Assembly: GCA_964636965.1 (NCBI GenBank)
Contig: CAZWST010000032.1
Span: 1 to 17,669 of the forward strand
Direction: 5' to 3'
Source: CAG-582 sp964636965
GTDB lineage: Bacteria > Bacillota_I > Bacilli_A > RF39 > UBA660
DNA length: 17,669 nucleotides
Below are positions 7,952 through 13,902 of the stretch, piece by piece. Both the position numbers and the translations under genes were made by a program. Below the pieces are notes generated by a model. That model saw only the letters and a list, made by a program, of their open reading frames with translations, ran no database searches and had not been told where the DNA came from. Each line of letters begins with the position of its first letter. The first letter of the stretch is position 1.

Positions 7952-8870
7952 TGTCTACGTAAGAGGAAATACCTCTATAAAAACTATTTCTCTAACTAGA
8001 ATATTTTTGTTATTACCACTAATAATATATGGGATTTATAAAAATGGCATTTTTCTTTATCTAAATAAATATGTTAATCTATTTAATATGTTTAGACCAT
8101 TAATTTTGATATTTATCGGTGCTATAATTGGAGCCCTTGTAAATATTATTTACGAAAAAATAATAAAAAGACGAAAAGAAGGCATAATCGAAACAATATT
8201 TTCATCATTTCATGTAGAATATGGTATAATTCTAGCTTGTATATCAAGTGTAAGTACAAATGCTTTTGTCTTTACTATTTGCACGTTCTTTATCTTACTA
8301 ATATCCAAGTTTTTAAATAATAGAATTAATGTTATGGCAATATGCTTTATTGCAATATACTTAATTATGACAATAAAAGGAAATTATGTGTTTGAAAATT
8401 CATATGAATTAAGCAAGACTTTTTCTCTTAATTTGATGGATTACTTAACAGGACGTGCCCCTGGTGGAATAGCATCAACCCATATAATACTTTTAATTGT
8501 AGCTTTATGTGGACTACATATCACAAACACTAATAAAAGTGAAATAACACTATATTCATGCTTAAGCTATTCTATTCCAGCGATAATTTATGCTATAATA
8601 AAAAATATAAGTATATTAAACATATTATTTTTAAATAATTATATGTTCATTTTTGCTTATGTAGCAACTGATAGTGTTACAAGCTCATATACAAATAATG
8701 GAAAAATAGTATTCGGAATATTAGTAGGATTACTTACATTTGCATTCTATTTACTAAATCCAATACTTGCGCCGTTCATTAGTATCGCGATAGTTAGCTT
8801 ACTTAATAATTTAATTGATAGAAAGGTTGGAATATTTACAAAAATAAATTCCAAAACAGAAGGTGAATAA
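7944..8870 (+). CDS. rnfD: RnfD/NqrB-family membrane subunit
   Basis: This 308-residue polytopic membrane protein has roughly eight hydrophobic segments. It matches the RnfD family in its N-terminus (VRGNTSIKTI just before the first helix, comparable to the usual HIRS...VKKIM), in GRAPGGIASTH (170-180, comparable to G..PGS.GETS) and in ATDSVTSSYTNNGK (241-254, comparable to ATDPV.SP.T..G). RnfD is an integral, flavin-binding part of the Rnf ion pump. I could not find the typical SGAT-type attachment site for the covalent FMN, so cofactor loading is uncertain. The ATG lies inside the end of rnfC, with GGAGGA in the last rnfC codons as its ribosome binding site. The next gene starts immediately after the stop. 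The partner subunits G, E, A and B are missing from this locus. Confidence 0.82.
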   Translation: MNNVYVRGNTSIKTISLTRIFLLLPLIIYGIYKNGIFLYLNKYVNLFNMFRPLILIFIGAIIGALVNIIYEKIIKRRKEGIIETIFSSFHVEYGIILACISSVSTNAFVFTICTFFILLISKFLNNRINVMAICFIAIYLIMTIKGNYVFENSYELSKTFSLNLMDYLTGRAPGGIASTHIILLIVALCGLHITNTNKSEITLYSCLSYSIPAIIYAIIKNISILNILFLNNYMFIFAYVATDSVTSSYTNNGKIVFGILVGLLTFAFYLLNPILAPFISIAIVSLLNNLIDRKVGIFTKINSKTEGE

Positions 8871-9245
8871 ATGGCAAAATTTTGTACAAATTGTGGAGCA
8901 AAAATAGAAAATGGCTCAAAAAAGTGCGTATCCTGTGGAAAAGTTCTAGAAACAGAAGAAAAAGAAAAAACAATTAAAGAAACAAAAGTGAATAACACAA
9001 ATAAACCTACAAAAAGTAAAATAGCAGCAGGTTTACTTGGAATATTTTTAGGAGTATATGGAGTACATAACTTCTATCTTGGTTATACTGATAAGGCAAT
9101 ACAGCAGTTAATTTTAGGAACGGCTGGTGTACTATTATGTGGAATTGGTCCAGTAATAAGCAGTATCTGGGGATTTGCAGAAGGCATCATGATTTTAGTT
9201 GGAAGTATTAATAAAGATGCCGATGGAAATGATCTAATAAGCTAG
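8871..9245 (+). CDS. Zinc-ribbon and TM2-domain membrane protein
   Basis: This 124-residue protein has a double zinc-ribbon knuckle at the N-terminus (C5-x2-C8 and C19-x2-C22, each followed by Gly), a charged linker (about 27-48) and a TM2 domain (about 50-112). The TM2 domain has GLLGIFLGVYGVHNFYLG, the hallmark G-x-HNFYLG motif, and a second hydrophobic segment. TM2 proteins of this layout are common in Firmicutes, and their role is unknown. The ATG directly follows the rnfD stop codon, and AAGGTGA before it spans the end of rnfD, so it is the last gene of the nfo-rnfC-rnfD operon. A terminator follows at 9271. Whether it works with the RnfC/RnfD pair is only suggested by position. Confidence 0.88.
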   Translation: MAKFCTNCGAKIENGSKKCVSCGKVLETEEKEKTIKETKVNNTNKPTKSKIAAGLLGIFLGVYGVHNFYLGYTDKAIQQLILGTAGVLLCGIGPVISSIWGFAEGIMILVGSINKDADGNDLIS

Positions 9246-9284
9246 TTAACATAAACTTAACATTTATTTAAGAACATATTACCT
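9246..9284 (+). promoter_or_regulatory. Tandem heptamer repeats resembling a PhoP- or WalR-type operator upstream of ftsW
   Basis: TTAACA (9246-9251) and TTAACA (9257-9262) are separated by exactly 5 bases. Two weaker repeats follow at the same 11-base period: TTAAGA (9268-9273) and TTACCT (9279-9284). Read forward this resembles the B. subtilis PhoP box; read on the other strand TGTTAA-N5-TGTTAA fits the WalR consensus. The last two repeats overlap the terminator hairpin, so only the first two are strong. The binding factor is inferred, not shown. Confidence 0.4.
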
Positions 9285-9300
9285 AAATATGTTCTTTTTT
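9271..9300 (+). terminator. Intrinsic terminator of the nfo-rnfC-rnfD-TM2 operon
   Basis: AGAACATAT (9271-9279) and ATATGTTCT (9287-9295) form a perfect 9-bp stem with a 7-base loop, ending in a run of six Ts (9295-9300). The T-run leads straight into the ftsW promoter. Confidence 0.85.
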
Positions 9301-9301
9301 A

Positions 9302-9316
9302 TGCTAAAATTATAAT
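9302..9316 (+). promoter_or_regulatory. Extended -10 promoter region of ftsW
   Basis: TGCTAAAAT (9302-9310) is an extended -10 element right after the terminator T-run; TATAAT (9311-9316) directly follows as an alternative. Either gives a leader of about 10 bases or less with AGGTGAGG (9317-9324) before the ATG at 9327. No good -35 is seen. Confidence 0.55.
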
Positions 9317-9326
9317 AGGTGAGGCT

Positions 9327-10475
9327 ATGAAAGAGATATTTAAAAAATTAGATAAACCATTGCTAATTTTAACTATTATTTTATCTGCTTTAGGATTAGT
9401 AATGATCTTTTCATCATCTTCAATAGCTGCTGTCTTACAATATGGTCAAACAGAGTATTACTTTTTTTCAAAACAAGCAATGTTTATCGCGATAGGTTTT
9501 ATTTTATCAATTGTAATATATAATATTCCGACAAAATGGTATAAAGGGTTATCTATTTTAGGATTAGGTTTAATAATTTTAGTGCTAATTGGGTTAAAGA
9601 CCTATGGACAAGTTACAAATTCAGCAAGATCATGGTTTAAAATAGCTGGATTTTCTGTTCAACCAAGTGAATTTGCTAAGACAATAATAATTCTTTACTT
9701 AGCAACATGGTATGGTTCAAAGAAAAAATTTAAATCTATTTATGATACATTTATACCTCTAATACCCTGTGTGATAATATTCTTTCTAGTAGCATCAGAA
9801 CCAGACTTAGGAACAGCTTGCATTATAGCTAGTATATGTATGTTCATATTTTTTACGTTACCATTTGAAAAAAATATAATAATGACTTCTATAAAAATAG
9901 TTACTATAACAGGTATTGTTGGTGGATTAGTATTTCTAAATAGTAACTCTAGCTTTATAGATAAACTATTAACATCCACTCAAGCTTCTCGATTTAATTT
10001 TAAAAATCCTTGTTCTAGATACTTAGAGGAAACTGGATATCAAGTATGTAATGGTTATATCGCGATTAATAATGGTTCTGTATTAGGAGATGGTTTAGGA
10101 AAGTCAACTCAAAAGTATTTGTATTTGCCCGAAGCACATACAGACTTTATTTTCCCAATAATAGTTGAAGAATTAGGGCTTATTGGTGGATGCATAGTTT
10201 TACTACTTTATATGTTTTTACTATATAGAATCTTAGTAATAGCAAGAAACGCTAAGACTTTAAGAGGAAGTATTATTGCTTTTGGTACGTTTGCTTTCAT
10301 TTTAACCCATATAATAGTAAACTTAGGAGGGCTTCTTGCACTAATTCCTCTTACAGGTGTTCCACTGCCATTCTTAAGTTATGGAGGTAGTTTTATTTTA
10401 AATCTTTTCATACTACTTGCTTTAACTCAAAGGGTTGCAATTGAGAACAAAAAGAAAGGAAGTAAAGAAGTATGA
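9327..10475 (+). CDS. ftsW: SEDS-family peptidoglycan glycosyltransferase, FtsW/SpoVE type
   Basis: SEDS proteins polymerise lipid II into glycan strands with a cognate class B PBP; FtsW acts in septal synthesis. The 382-residue polytopic protein shows MIFSSSSI in the first helix region, the loop SARSWFKIAGFSVQPSEFAK (about residues 94-113), YLPEAHTDFIFPI with the presumed catalytic Asp273, and the C-terminal signature GVPLPFLSYGGS. The PEAHTDFIF form and GLGKSTQKYLYLP favour FtsW/SpoVE over RodA (usually PEQHTDFIF), but this is not decisive. The extracellular loop before the catalytic motif carries two cysteines (229 and 241) that could form a disulphide. It ends in the only TGA stop of the window, overlapping the ATG of the next gene as ATGA. 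A possible two-component operator lies upstream. Confidence 0.88.
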   Translation: MKEIFKKLDKPLLILTIILSALGLVMIFSSSSIAAVLQYGQTEYYFFSKQAMFIAIGFILSIVIYNIPTKWYKGLSILGLGLIILVLIGLKTYGQVTNSARSWFKIAGFSVQPSEFAKTIIILYLATWYGSKKKFKSIYDTFIPLIPCVIIFFLVASEPDLGTACIIASICMFIFFTLPFEKNIIMTSIKIVTITGIVGGLVFLNSNSSFIDKLLTSTQASRFNFKNPCSRYLEETGYQVCNGYIAINNGSVLGDGLGKSTQKYLYLPEAHTDFIFPIIVEELGLIGGCIVLLLYMFLLYRILVIARNAKTLRGSIIAFGTFAFILTHIIVNLGGLLALIPLTGVPLPFLSYGGSFILNLFILLALTQRVAIENKKKGSKEV

Positions 10476-11824
10476 GCCAGAATCCTTCCCTTGATTTAAA
10501 CATTGTTAATAACAAAATCACAAACGTAAATGAGATTCTTGCAATTCTAAATAATTCCGAATTAAACGAAGCAATGGTTGAACATATGAAAACTCTTAGC
10601 AACCGCATAAAAAATATGGATATAACAAATAAGTTAGAACTTGAAAGTGCTTTATCATCTAAAATAATGGAATTTGAATCAAAACAACAAGAAAACGTAA
10701 GTAACACAACATCTTTAGAGATACTAAGATCAATCAACGAAGATTTTTTAAAACTTAACATCATATCTACAAAACAAGAAGATAATGATTCAAATAAACA
10801 TATTGATTATCTAACATATACAAATGAACTTGGCGAAGTGGAAATGCTTTCTTGTGATTCAAGTGAAACACTTAATAATTTTATTCAAGCAAATACAAGC
10901 TCACTTCCAACAATGACTGCTAAAGATGTTTTTCATTATTTTAAAGAATATGTTCATCGTGAAGTCAAATTTGAGTCTCCTAGTGAATTAAAAAACGATA
11001 ATGAAACAAGAATGAAAGCTATTGTAAATGATCCGGAAATCGAAAGACAAGAATTAGAAGAAGTAGAAAACTATAAAAATACATATGGAGTTACTAAAGA
11101 AACACAAGTATCTATTGATAATAATGGAGAAAGGATTTATCGCATAGGTGATGGAATTATTAAATTTAGGACAGTAGAAGAAAAACGTGAAATGCAAGTT
11201 TTAAAGAATCCTACACTTACAAAAACTGCAACGGTAGAAGAAATGTTAACTGAAATAGATGCAACATCTGAAATACCAACAAATGAAATAACTACCAAAA
11301 ATAATAACTTTATAAAAAGTGATTCTTATGATTCCATTGAAAGTATTAGTGATGAAGACTTTAATAGTGAGAGACTTGATGAAATAGTTGCCAGAAGAGA
11401 TGTATATGATTTAGAATTAACATATGAAGAAGAACACGAATTAAATACTTATATAAAATATTTGCTTGAACATATGAAATCTAATATAGATGCTAATATA
11501 CCTGCAGATGATTTAACCAAAACAGCAGTTAGTTTTATGGAATCAGCAAGAGGAGAAAAAGCAAGTATTATTGATACCTATACAGAAATCCAAAATGGAA
11601 GAGAAAATGAAAAACAATTAAGTAATCTTGAAAAAGATTTTGCAAGCAAATATATAGATTTAAAAAATAAAATGCAAGCTCTTGGATTAGATAAAAATCA
11701 GTTTCTAAAAAGAGAACTAGAAATAAAGAATAATCCTATTTCTGGTGTAACTACCTTAGTAGTGTTATTGGAACTTATCACACTAGCGATGTTTATATTG
11801 TTGTTTTTAAGGCTTGATATATAA
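10472..11824 (+). CDS. Uncharacterised tail-anchored protein coupled to ftsW
   Basis: I do not recognise this 450-residue protein. It is acidic, rich in Asn, Glu and Ser, predicted mostly helical, and has no signal peptide. One hydrophobic segment lies at the extreme C-terminus (about residues 425-446), followed only by RLDI, so it should be a tail-anchored protein with its bulk in the cytoplasm. Residues about 190-240 (DPEIERQELEEVENYKNTYG, then a NNGERIYRIGDGIIKFRT-like strand region) look like a small alpha/beta unit, and 360-420 could form a coiled coil. The start overlaps the ftsW stop by 4 bases, with AAAGGAAG (10455-10462) as ribosome binding site, so production is tied to FtsW. A division or envelope role is suggested by context only. 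The frr promoter straddles its last codons. Confidence 0.75.
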   Translation: MSQNPSLDLNIVNNKITNVNEILAILNNSELNEAMVEHMKTLSNRIKNMDITNKLELESALSSKIMEFESKQQENVSNTTSLEILRSINEDFLKLNIISTKQEDNDSNKHIDYLTYTNELGEVEMLSCDSSETLNNFIQANTSSLPTMTAKDVFHYFKEYVHREVKFESPSELKNDNETRMKAIVNDPEIERQELEEVENYKNTYGVTKETQVSIDNNGERIYRIGDGIIKFRTVEEKREMQVLKNPTLTKTATVEEMLTEIDATSEIPTNEITTKNNNFIKSDSYDSIESISDEDFNSERLDEIVARRDVYDLELTYEEEHELNTYIKYLLEHMKSNIDANIPADDLTKTAVSFMESARGEKASIIDTYTEIQNGRENEKQLSNLEKDFASKYIDLKNKMQALGLDKNQFLKRELEIKNNPISGVTTLVVLLELITLAMFILLFLRLDI

Positions 11825-11842
11825 GTTTATTTAAACTATAAT
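11814..11842 (+). promoter_or_regulatory. Sigma-A-type promoter of frr
   Basis: TTGATA (11814-11819) and TATAAT (11837-11842) have a 17-base spacer. The -35 lies inside the last codons of the preceding gene. The predicted start is near 11849, just ahead of the ribosome binding site AGGAG (11851-11855). Confidence 0.72.
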
Positions 11843-11862
11843 TATTTTTGAGGAGAGATAAA

Positions 11863-12405
11863 ATGAATTACATTGAAGATGCAGAATTAATGATGATGAA
11901 GTCGATTGAAAATCTTGAAGAAAGACTTATAACAGTTAGAGCAGGAAGAGCAAATCCAAGTATGTTAAACGGAATTATGGTTGAATATTATGGATCATCT
12001 TCTCCAATAAATGCTTTAGCAAACATTACAATTCCTGAAGCTCGACAATTATTTATAAAACCTTTTGATAAATCTACAATTAAAGATATTGAAAGAGCTA
12101 TTAATGAAGCTAATATTGGAATTACACCTACTAATAATGGTGAAATGGTTATTTTAACTGTACCTGAGTTAACTGAAGAGACAAGAAGAAATTATGTAAA
12201 ACAAGTTAATGAAATGGGAGAGCAAACAAAAATTGCTTTAAGAAATGCTCGACAAGATGCCAATAATTCAATCAAAAAAGATGATACCTTAACAGAAGAT
12301 GAGTCTAAATCATTAATTGACGAAGTTCAAGAATTAATAAATAAATATAATAAAATAGTTGATGAAAAAATCAAAGAAAAAGAAAAAGAATTAATGAGTG
12401 TATAA
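11863..12405 (+). CDS. frr: Ribosome recycling factor
   Basis: RRF splits the post-termination ribosome with EF-G so that subunits can be reused. The 180-residue protein is full length, with the family hallmarks RAGRANPSML (about residues 24-33), the YYGS.(S/T)PI.ALA.I segment, R-Q-LFIKPFDKS and a C-terminal two-helix region. I chose the ATG at 11863 because AGGAG (11851-11855) lies 7 bases before it. The in-frame TTG at 11848 would place that site inside the coding region. Unusually for Firmicutes, frr is not next to pyrH here; it has its own promoter and terminator. The last codons form the 5' arm of the terminator hairpin and the stop codon lies in its loop. Confidence 0.96.
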   Translation: MNYIEDAELMMMKSIENLEERLITVRAGRANPSMLNGIMVEYYGSSSPINALANITIPEARQLFIKPFDKSTIKDIERAINEANIGITPTNNGEMVILTVPELTEETRRNYVKQVNEMGEQTKIALRNARQDANNSIKKDDTLTEDESKSLIDEVQELINKYNKIVDEKIKEKEKELMSV

Positions 12406-12417
12406 CACTCATTTTTT
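12393..12417 (+). terminator. Intrinsic terminator built into the end of frr
   Basis: AATGAGTG (12393-12400) pairs with CACTCATT (12406-12413). The loop TATAA contains the frr stop codon (12403-12405). The T-run is 12412-12417. Confidence 0.8.
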
Positions 12418-12418
12418 A

Positions 12419-12427
12419 TGCTATAAT
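12419..12427 (+). promoter_or_regulatory. Extended -10 promoter of the acetyltransferase gene
   Basis: TGCTATAAT (12419-12427) starts one base after the terminator T-run. At 17-base spacing the -35 position falls in the hairpin loop (TGTATA), so the extended -10 is likely to dominate. AGAGGA (12453-12458) is the ribosome binding site for the ATG at 12464. Confidence 0.65.
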
Positions 12428-12463
12428 GTTTAAAAGAATAATAACTAGTAATAGAGGAATTAA

Positions 12464-13069
12464 ATGGATAAAGATTATAGTAACTTAAATCATTTATATA
12501 TAAGAATGCCAAAGTGTAGTGATGTTGATTTAATAAAAGTTTGGGCAAAAGATTATTATGAACAGAAAATAATGTCCCAAAAAACTTATGATTTTTGGCT
12601 AAATAGAGATTATAATGACTATTTTAAATCTAAAGAAGATGAAACAAAAGGGCTTTCAAACGGAGCAATGTTAGGGGTTTACTGTTATACATATTATTTA
12701 ATTGAAAATGATAGTATAGTTGGTATAGGAACATTAAGATTAAATCCCGAAGAAAATGCAGAATTAAATATATATGGTGGACATATTGGATATGGAATCA
12801 TACCTAGCAAAAGAAAACAAGGATATGGTACTATGTTTCTTCATTTACTTATAAAAAAATCAGCTACTTTTGGTTTAGATGAAATAACAGTTGTGTGTGC
12901 AGAAGATAATATTGGCTCTTCTCACATAATAGAAAACAATTTTGGCACTCTTAGTGATATAGTATATGATTCTAATAAAGAGTCAAATTTTAAAAGATAT
13001 AAAATTAATGTAAATAAATCAATTGTTGAATTTGAAAGAAACTATTTAAAAACTAAAAATATGAAATAA
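12464..13069 (+). CDS. GNAT-family N-acetyltransferase
   Basis: The 201-residue protein has the GNAT fold signature. YYLIENDSIVGIGTLRLN (about residues 77-94) forms beta2-beta3; GGHIGYGIIPSKRKQGYGT (105-123) holds the acetyl-CoA pyrophosphate loop R117-K-Q-G120-Y-G122; and EITVVCAEDNIGSSHIIENNFG is motif B. GNAT enzymes transfer acetyl groups from acetyl-CoA to amines. The pattern resembles the predicted-acetyltransferase group of COG3981, but the substrate cannot be read from sequence. Its N-terminal 70 residues are less conserved. It is a single-gene unit with its own promoter, converges with a small minus-strand gene, and shows no good plus-strand terminator in the 23-base gap between them. 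Confidence 0.87.
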   Translation: MDKDYSNLNHLYIRMPKCSDVDLIKVWAKDYYEQKIMSQKTYDFWLNRDYNDYFKSKEDETKGLSNGAMLGVYCYTYYLIENDSIVGIGTLRLNPEENAELNIYGGHIGYGIIPSKRKQGYGTMFLHLLIKKSATFGLDEITVVCAEDNIGSSHIIENNFGTLSDIVYDSNKESNFKRYKINVNKSIVEFERNYLKTKNMK

Positions 13070-13081
13070 GTATTTAGCCAT

Positions 13082-13110
13082 AAAAAAAGTAATTAGTTTT
13101 GGCTAATTAC
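13082..13110 (-). terminator. Intrinsic terminator of the small minus-strand gene
   Basis: GTAATTAG (13089-13096) and CTAATTAC (13103-13110) form an 8-bp stem with a 6-base loop. On the minus strand it is followed by seven Us (complement of 13082-13088). The minus-strand stop codon (13093-13095) lies within the stem. Confidence 0.72.
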
Positions 13111-13278
13111 TGAAAATAAATAAGATATAAGTGGAAATAAGAAAGAACCCAACATAGCTATAAACATAAACCACACAAAAATCTTGGTTCCTAAAGATGT
13201 ACCACTAGATTTTTTCTTCTTTTTAGTTTGTTTAATACGTATATCTCCAACAACTTCATAATCTCGTTCGTTTTTCAT
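13093..13278 (-). CDS. Small single-pass membrane protein of unknown function
   Basis: This 61-residue protein has a polar N-terminal half with a run of five lysines (KKKKK) and one hydrophobic segment near the C-terminus (about residues 33-57, IFVWFMFIAMLGSFLFPLIS within it), so the N-terminus should stay in the cytoplasm. I chose the ATG at 13278 because AGGTGA lies just upstream on the minus strand; an in-frame GTG at 13287 is part of that ribosome binding site. Support for a real gene comes from a well-placed ribosome binding site, a TATAAT upstream and a terminator immediately after the stop. It is transcribed divergently from the SpoIIM-like gene and convergently with the acetyltransferase. 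No family is recognised. Confidence 0.72.
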   Translation of the reverse strand: MKNERDYEVVGDIRIKQTKKKKKSSGTSLGTKIFVWFMFIAMLGSFLFPLISYLFSVISQN

Positions 13279-13295
13279 GAATATCACCTGTAAAC

Positions 13296-13305
13296 ATTAT
13301 ATAAT
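13296..13305. promoter_or_regulatory. Palindromic -10 element for divergent transcription
   Basis: ATTATATAAT is a perfect palindrome that contains TATAAT on both strands (plus 13300-13305; minus 13301-13296). On the minus strand TTTAAA is present at 13324-13319 with a 17-base spacer; on the plus strand no clear -35 is seen. It sits between the small minus-strand gene and the SpoIIM-like gene. Confidence 0.55.
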
Positions 13306-13353
13306 AATTCGAATAATTTTTAAAGTATTAAATAATATTAAATAGGTGAAAAC

Positions 13354-13902
13354 ATGAAAAAGAACAAGAATATAGCAATATTTGCAATAACAGTTTTAAT
13401 AATAGCAGGAATAACAGGATTTATTTATGGATTAAACAAAAATATTGACGTAACAGAATTTATTGAAACAATAAATTCTGAAAAGATAAATTTATTTATA
13501 CCTCATATTTTCTATATTGGAGTAATATTCTTTAGCACCTTAGCTTTAATAAATATGATATCGGAAACTCTTATTATAAGTATTGAAGGATTAAAGATTG
13601 GATTCACATTAGGAGCACTATTTAAAACTTATAAATTGAATGGCTTATTTTTTGGTATACTTAATATAGTAGTAAATAAAGTTATATTTTTAATACTTAT
13701 TAGCTATCTATTTATAATAAGTATTAATTATATAAGTAAAATTATAAAAAATATCTTAGGATTTAAACAAGATTATATAAAAACACTTTTAAGGCCATTA
13801 ATAAATAGATTTTTAATTATTTTAGTAATATGCTTATTAAATGATGCAATTATTTACTTTTTAGGCAATATGTTTTTAAAAAATTTCATAAATATGCTAT
13901 AA
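13354..13902 (+). CDS. SpoIIM-like integral membrane protein
   Basis: This 182-residue protein has about five hydrophobic segments. Similarity to SpoIIM (stage II sporulation protein M) is seen in the core: IEGLKIGFTLGALF (77-90) corresponds to the family's LKG...GFTxG motif, then a short loop (NGLFFGI), a long helix pair and a C-terminal helix after PLINRF. SpoIIM works with SpoIID and SpoIIP in septal peptidoglycan processing during engulfment in spore formers, but SpoIIM-like proteins also occur in lineages that do not sporulate. No other stage II genes are present here, so I do not infer sporulation. The ribosome binding site AGGTGA precedes the ATG. The stop codon is embedded in the -10 element of mnmA. 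Another small membrane-protein family remains possible. Confidence 0.55.
   Translation: MKKNKNIAIFAITVLIIAGITGFIYGLNKNIDVTEFIETINSEKINLFIPHIFYIGVIFFSTLALINMISETLIISIEGLKIGFTLGALFKTYKLNGLFFGILNIVVNKVIFLILISYLFIISINYISKIIKNILGFKQDYIKTLLRPLINRFLIILVICLLNDAIIYFLGNMFLKNFINML

Noticed and set aside
8589..8599. A perfect TATGCTATAAT inside rnfD, identical to the promoter motif used elsewhere.
   Set aside because: It encodes conserved-phase membrane residues (IIYAIIKN), and no start codon with a ribosome binding site follows at a useful distance. Chance matches are expected in AT-rich coding DNA.
11848..11862. TTG start for frr, adding five residues.
   Set aside because: It would put the AGGAG ribosome binding site inside the coding region. 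The ATG at 11863 has ideal spacing and fits the family length.
13279..13287. GTG start for the small minus-strand gene.
   Set aside because: The GTG is part of the AGGTGAT ribosome binding site for the ATG at 13278.
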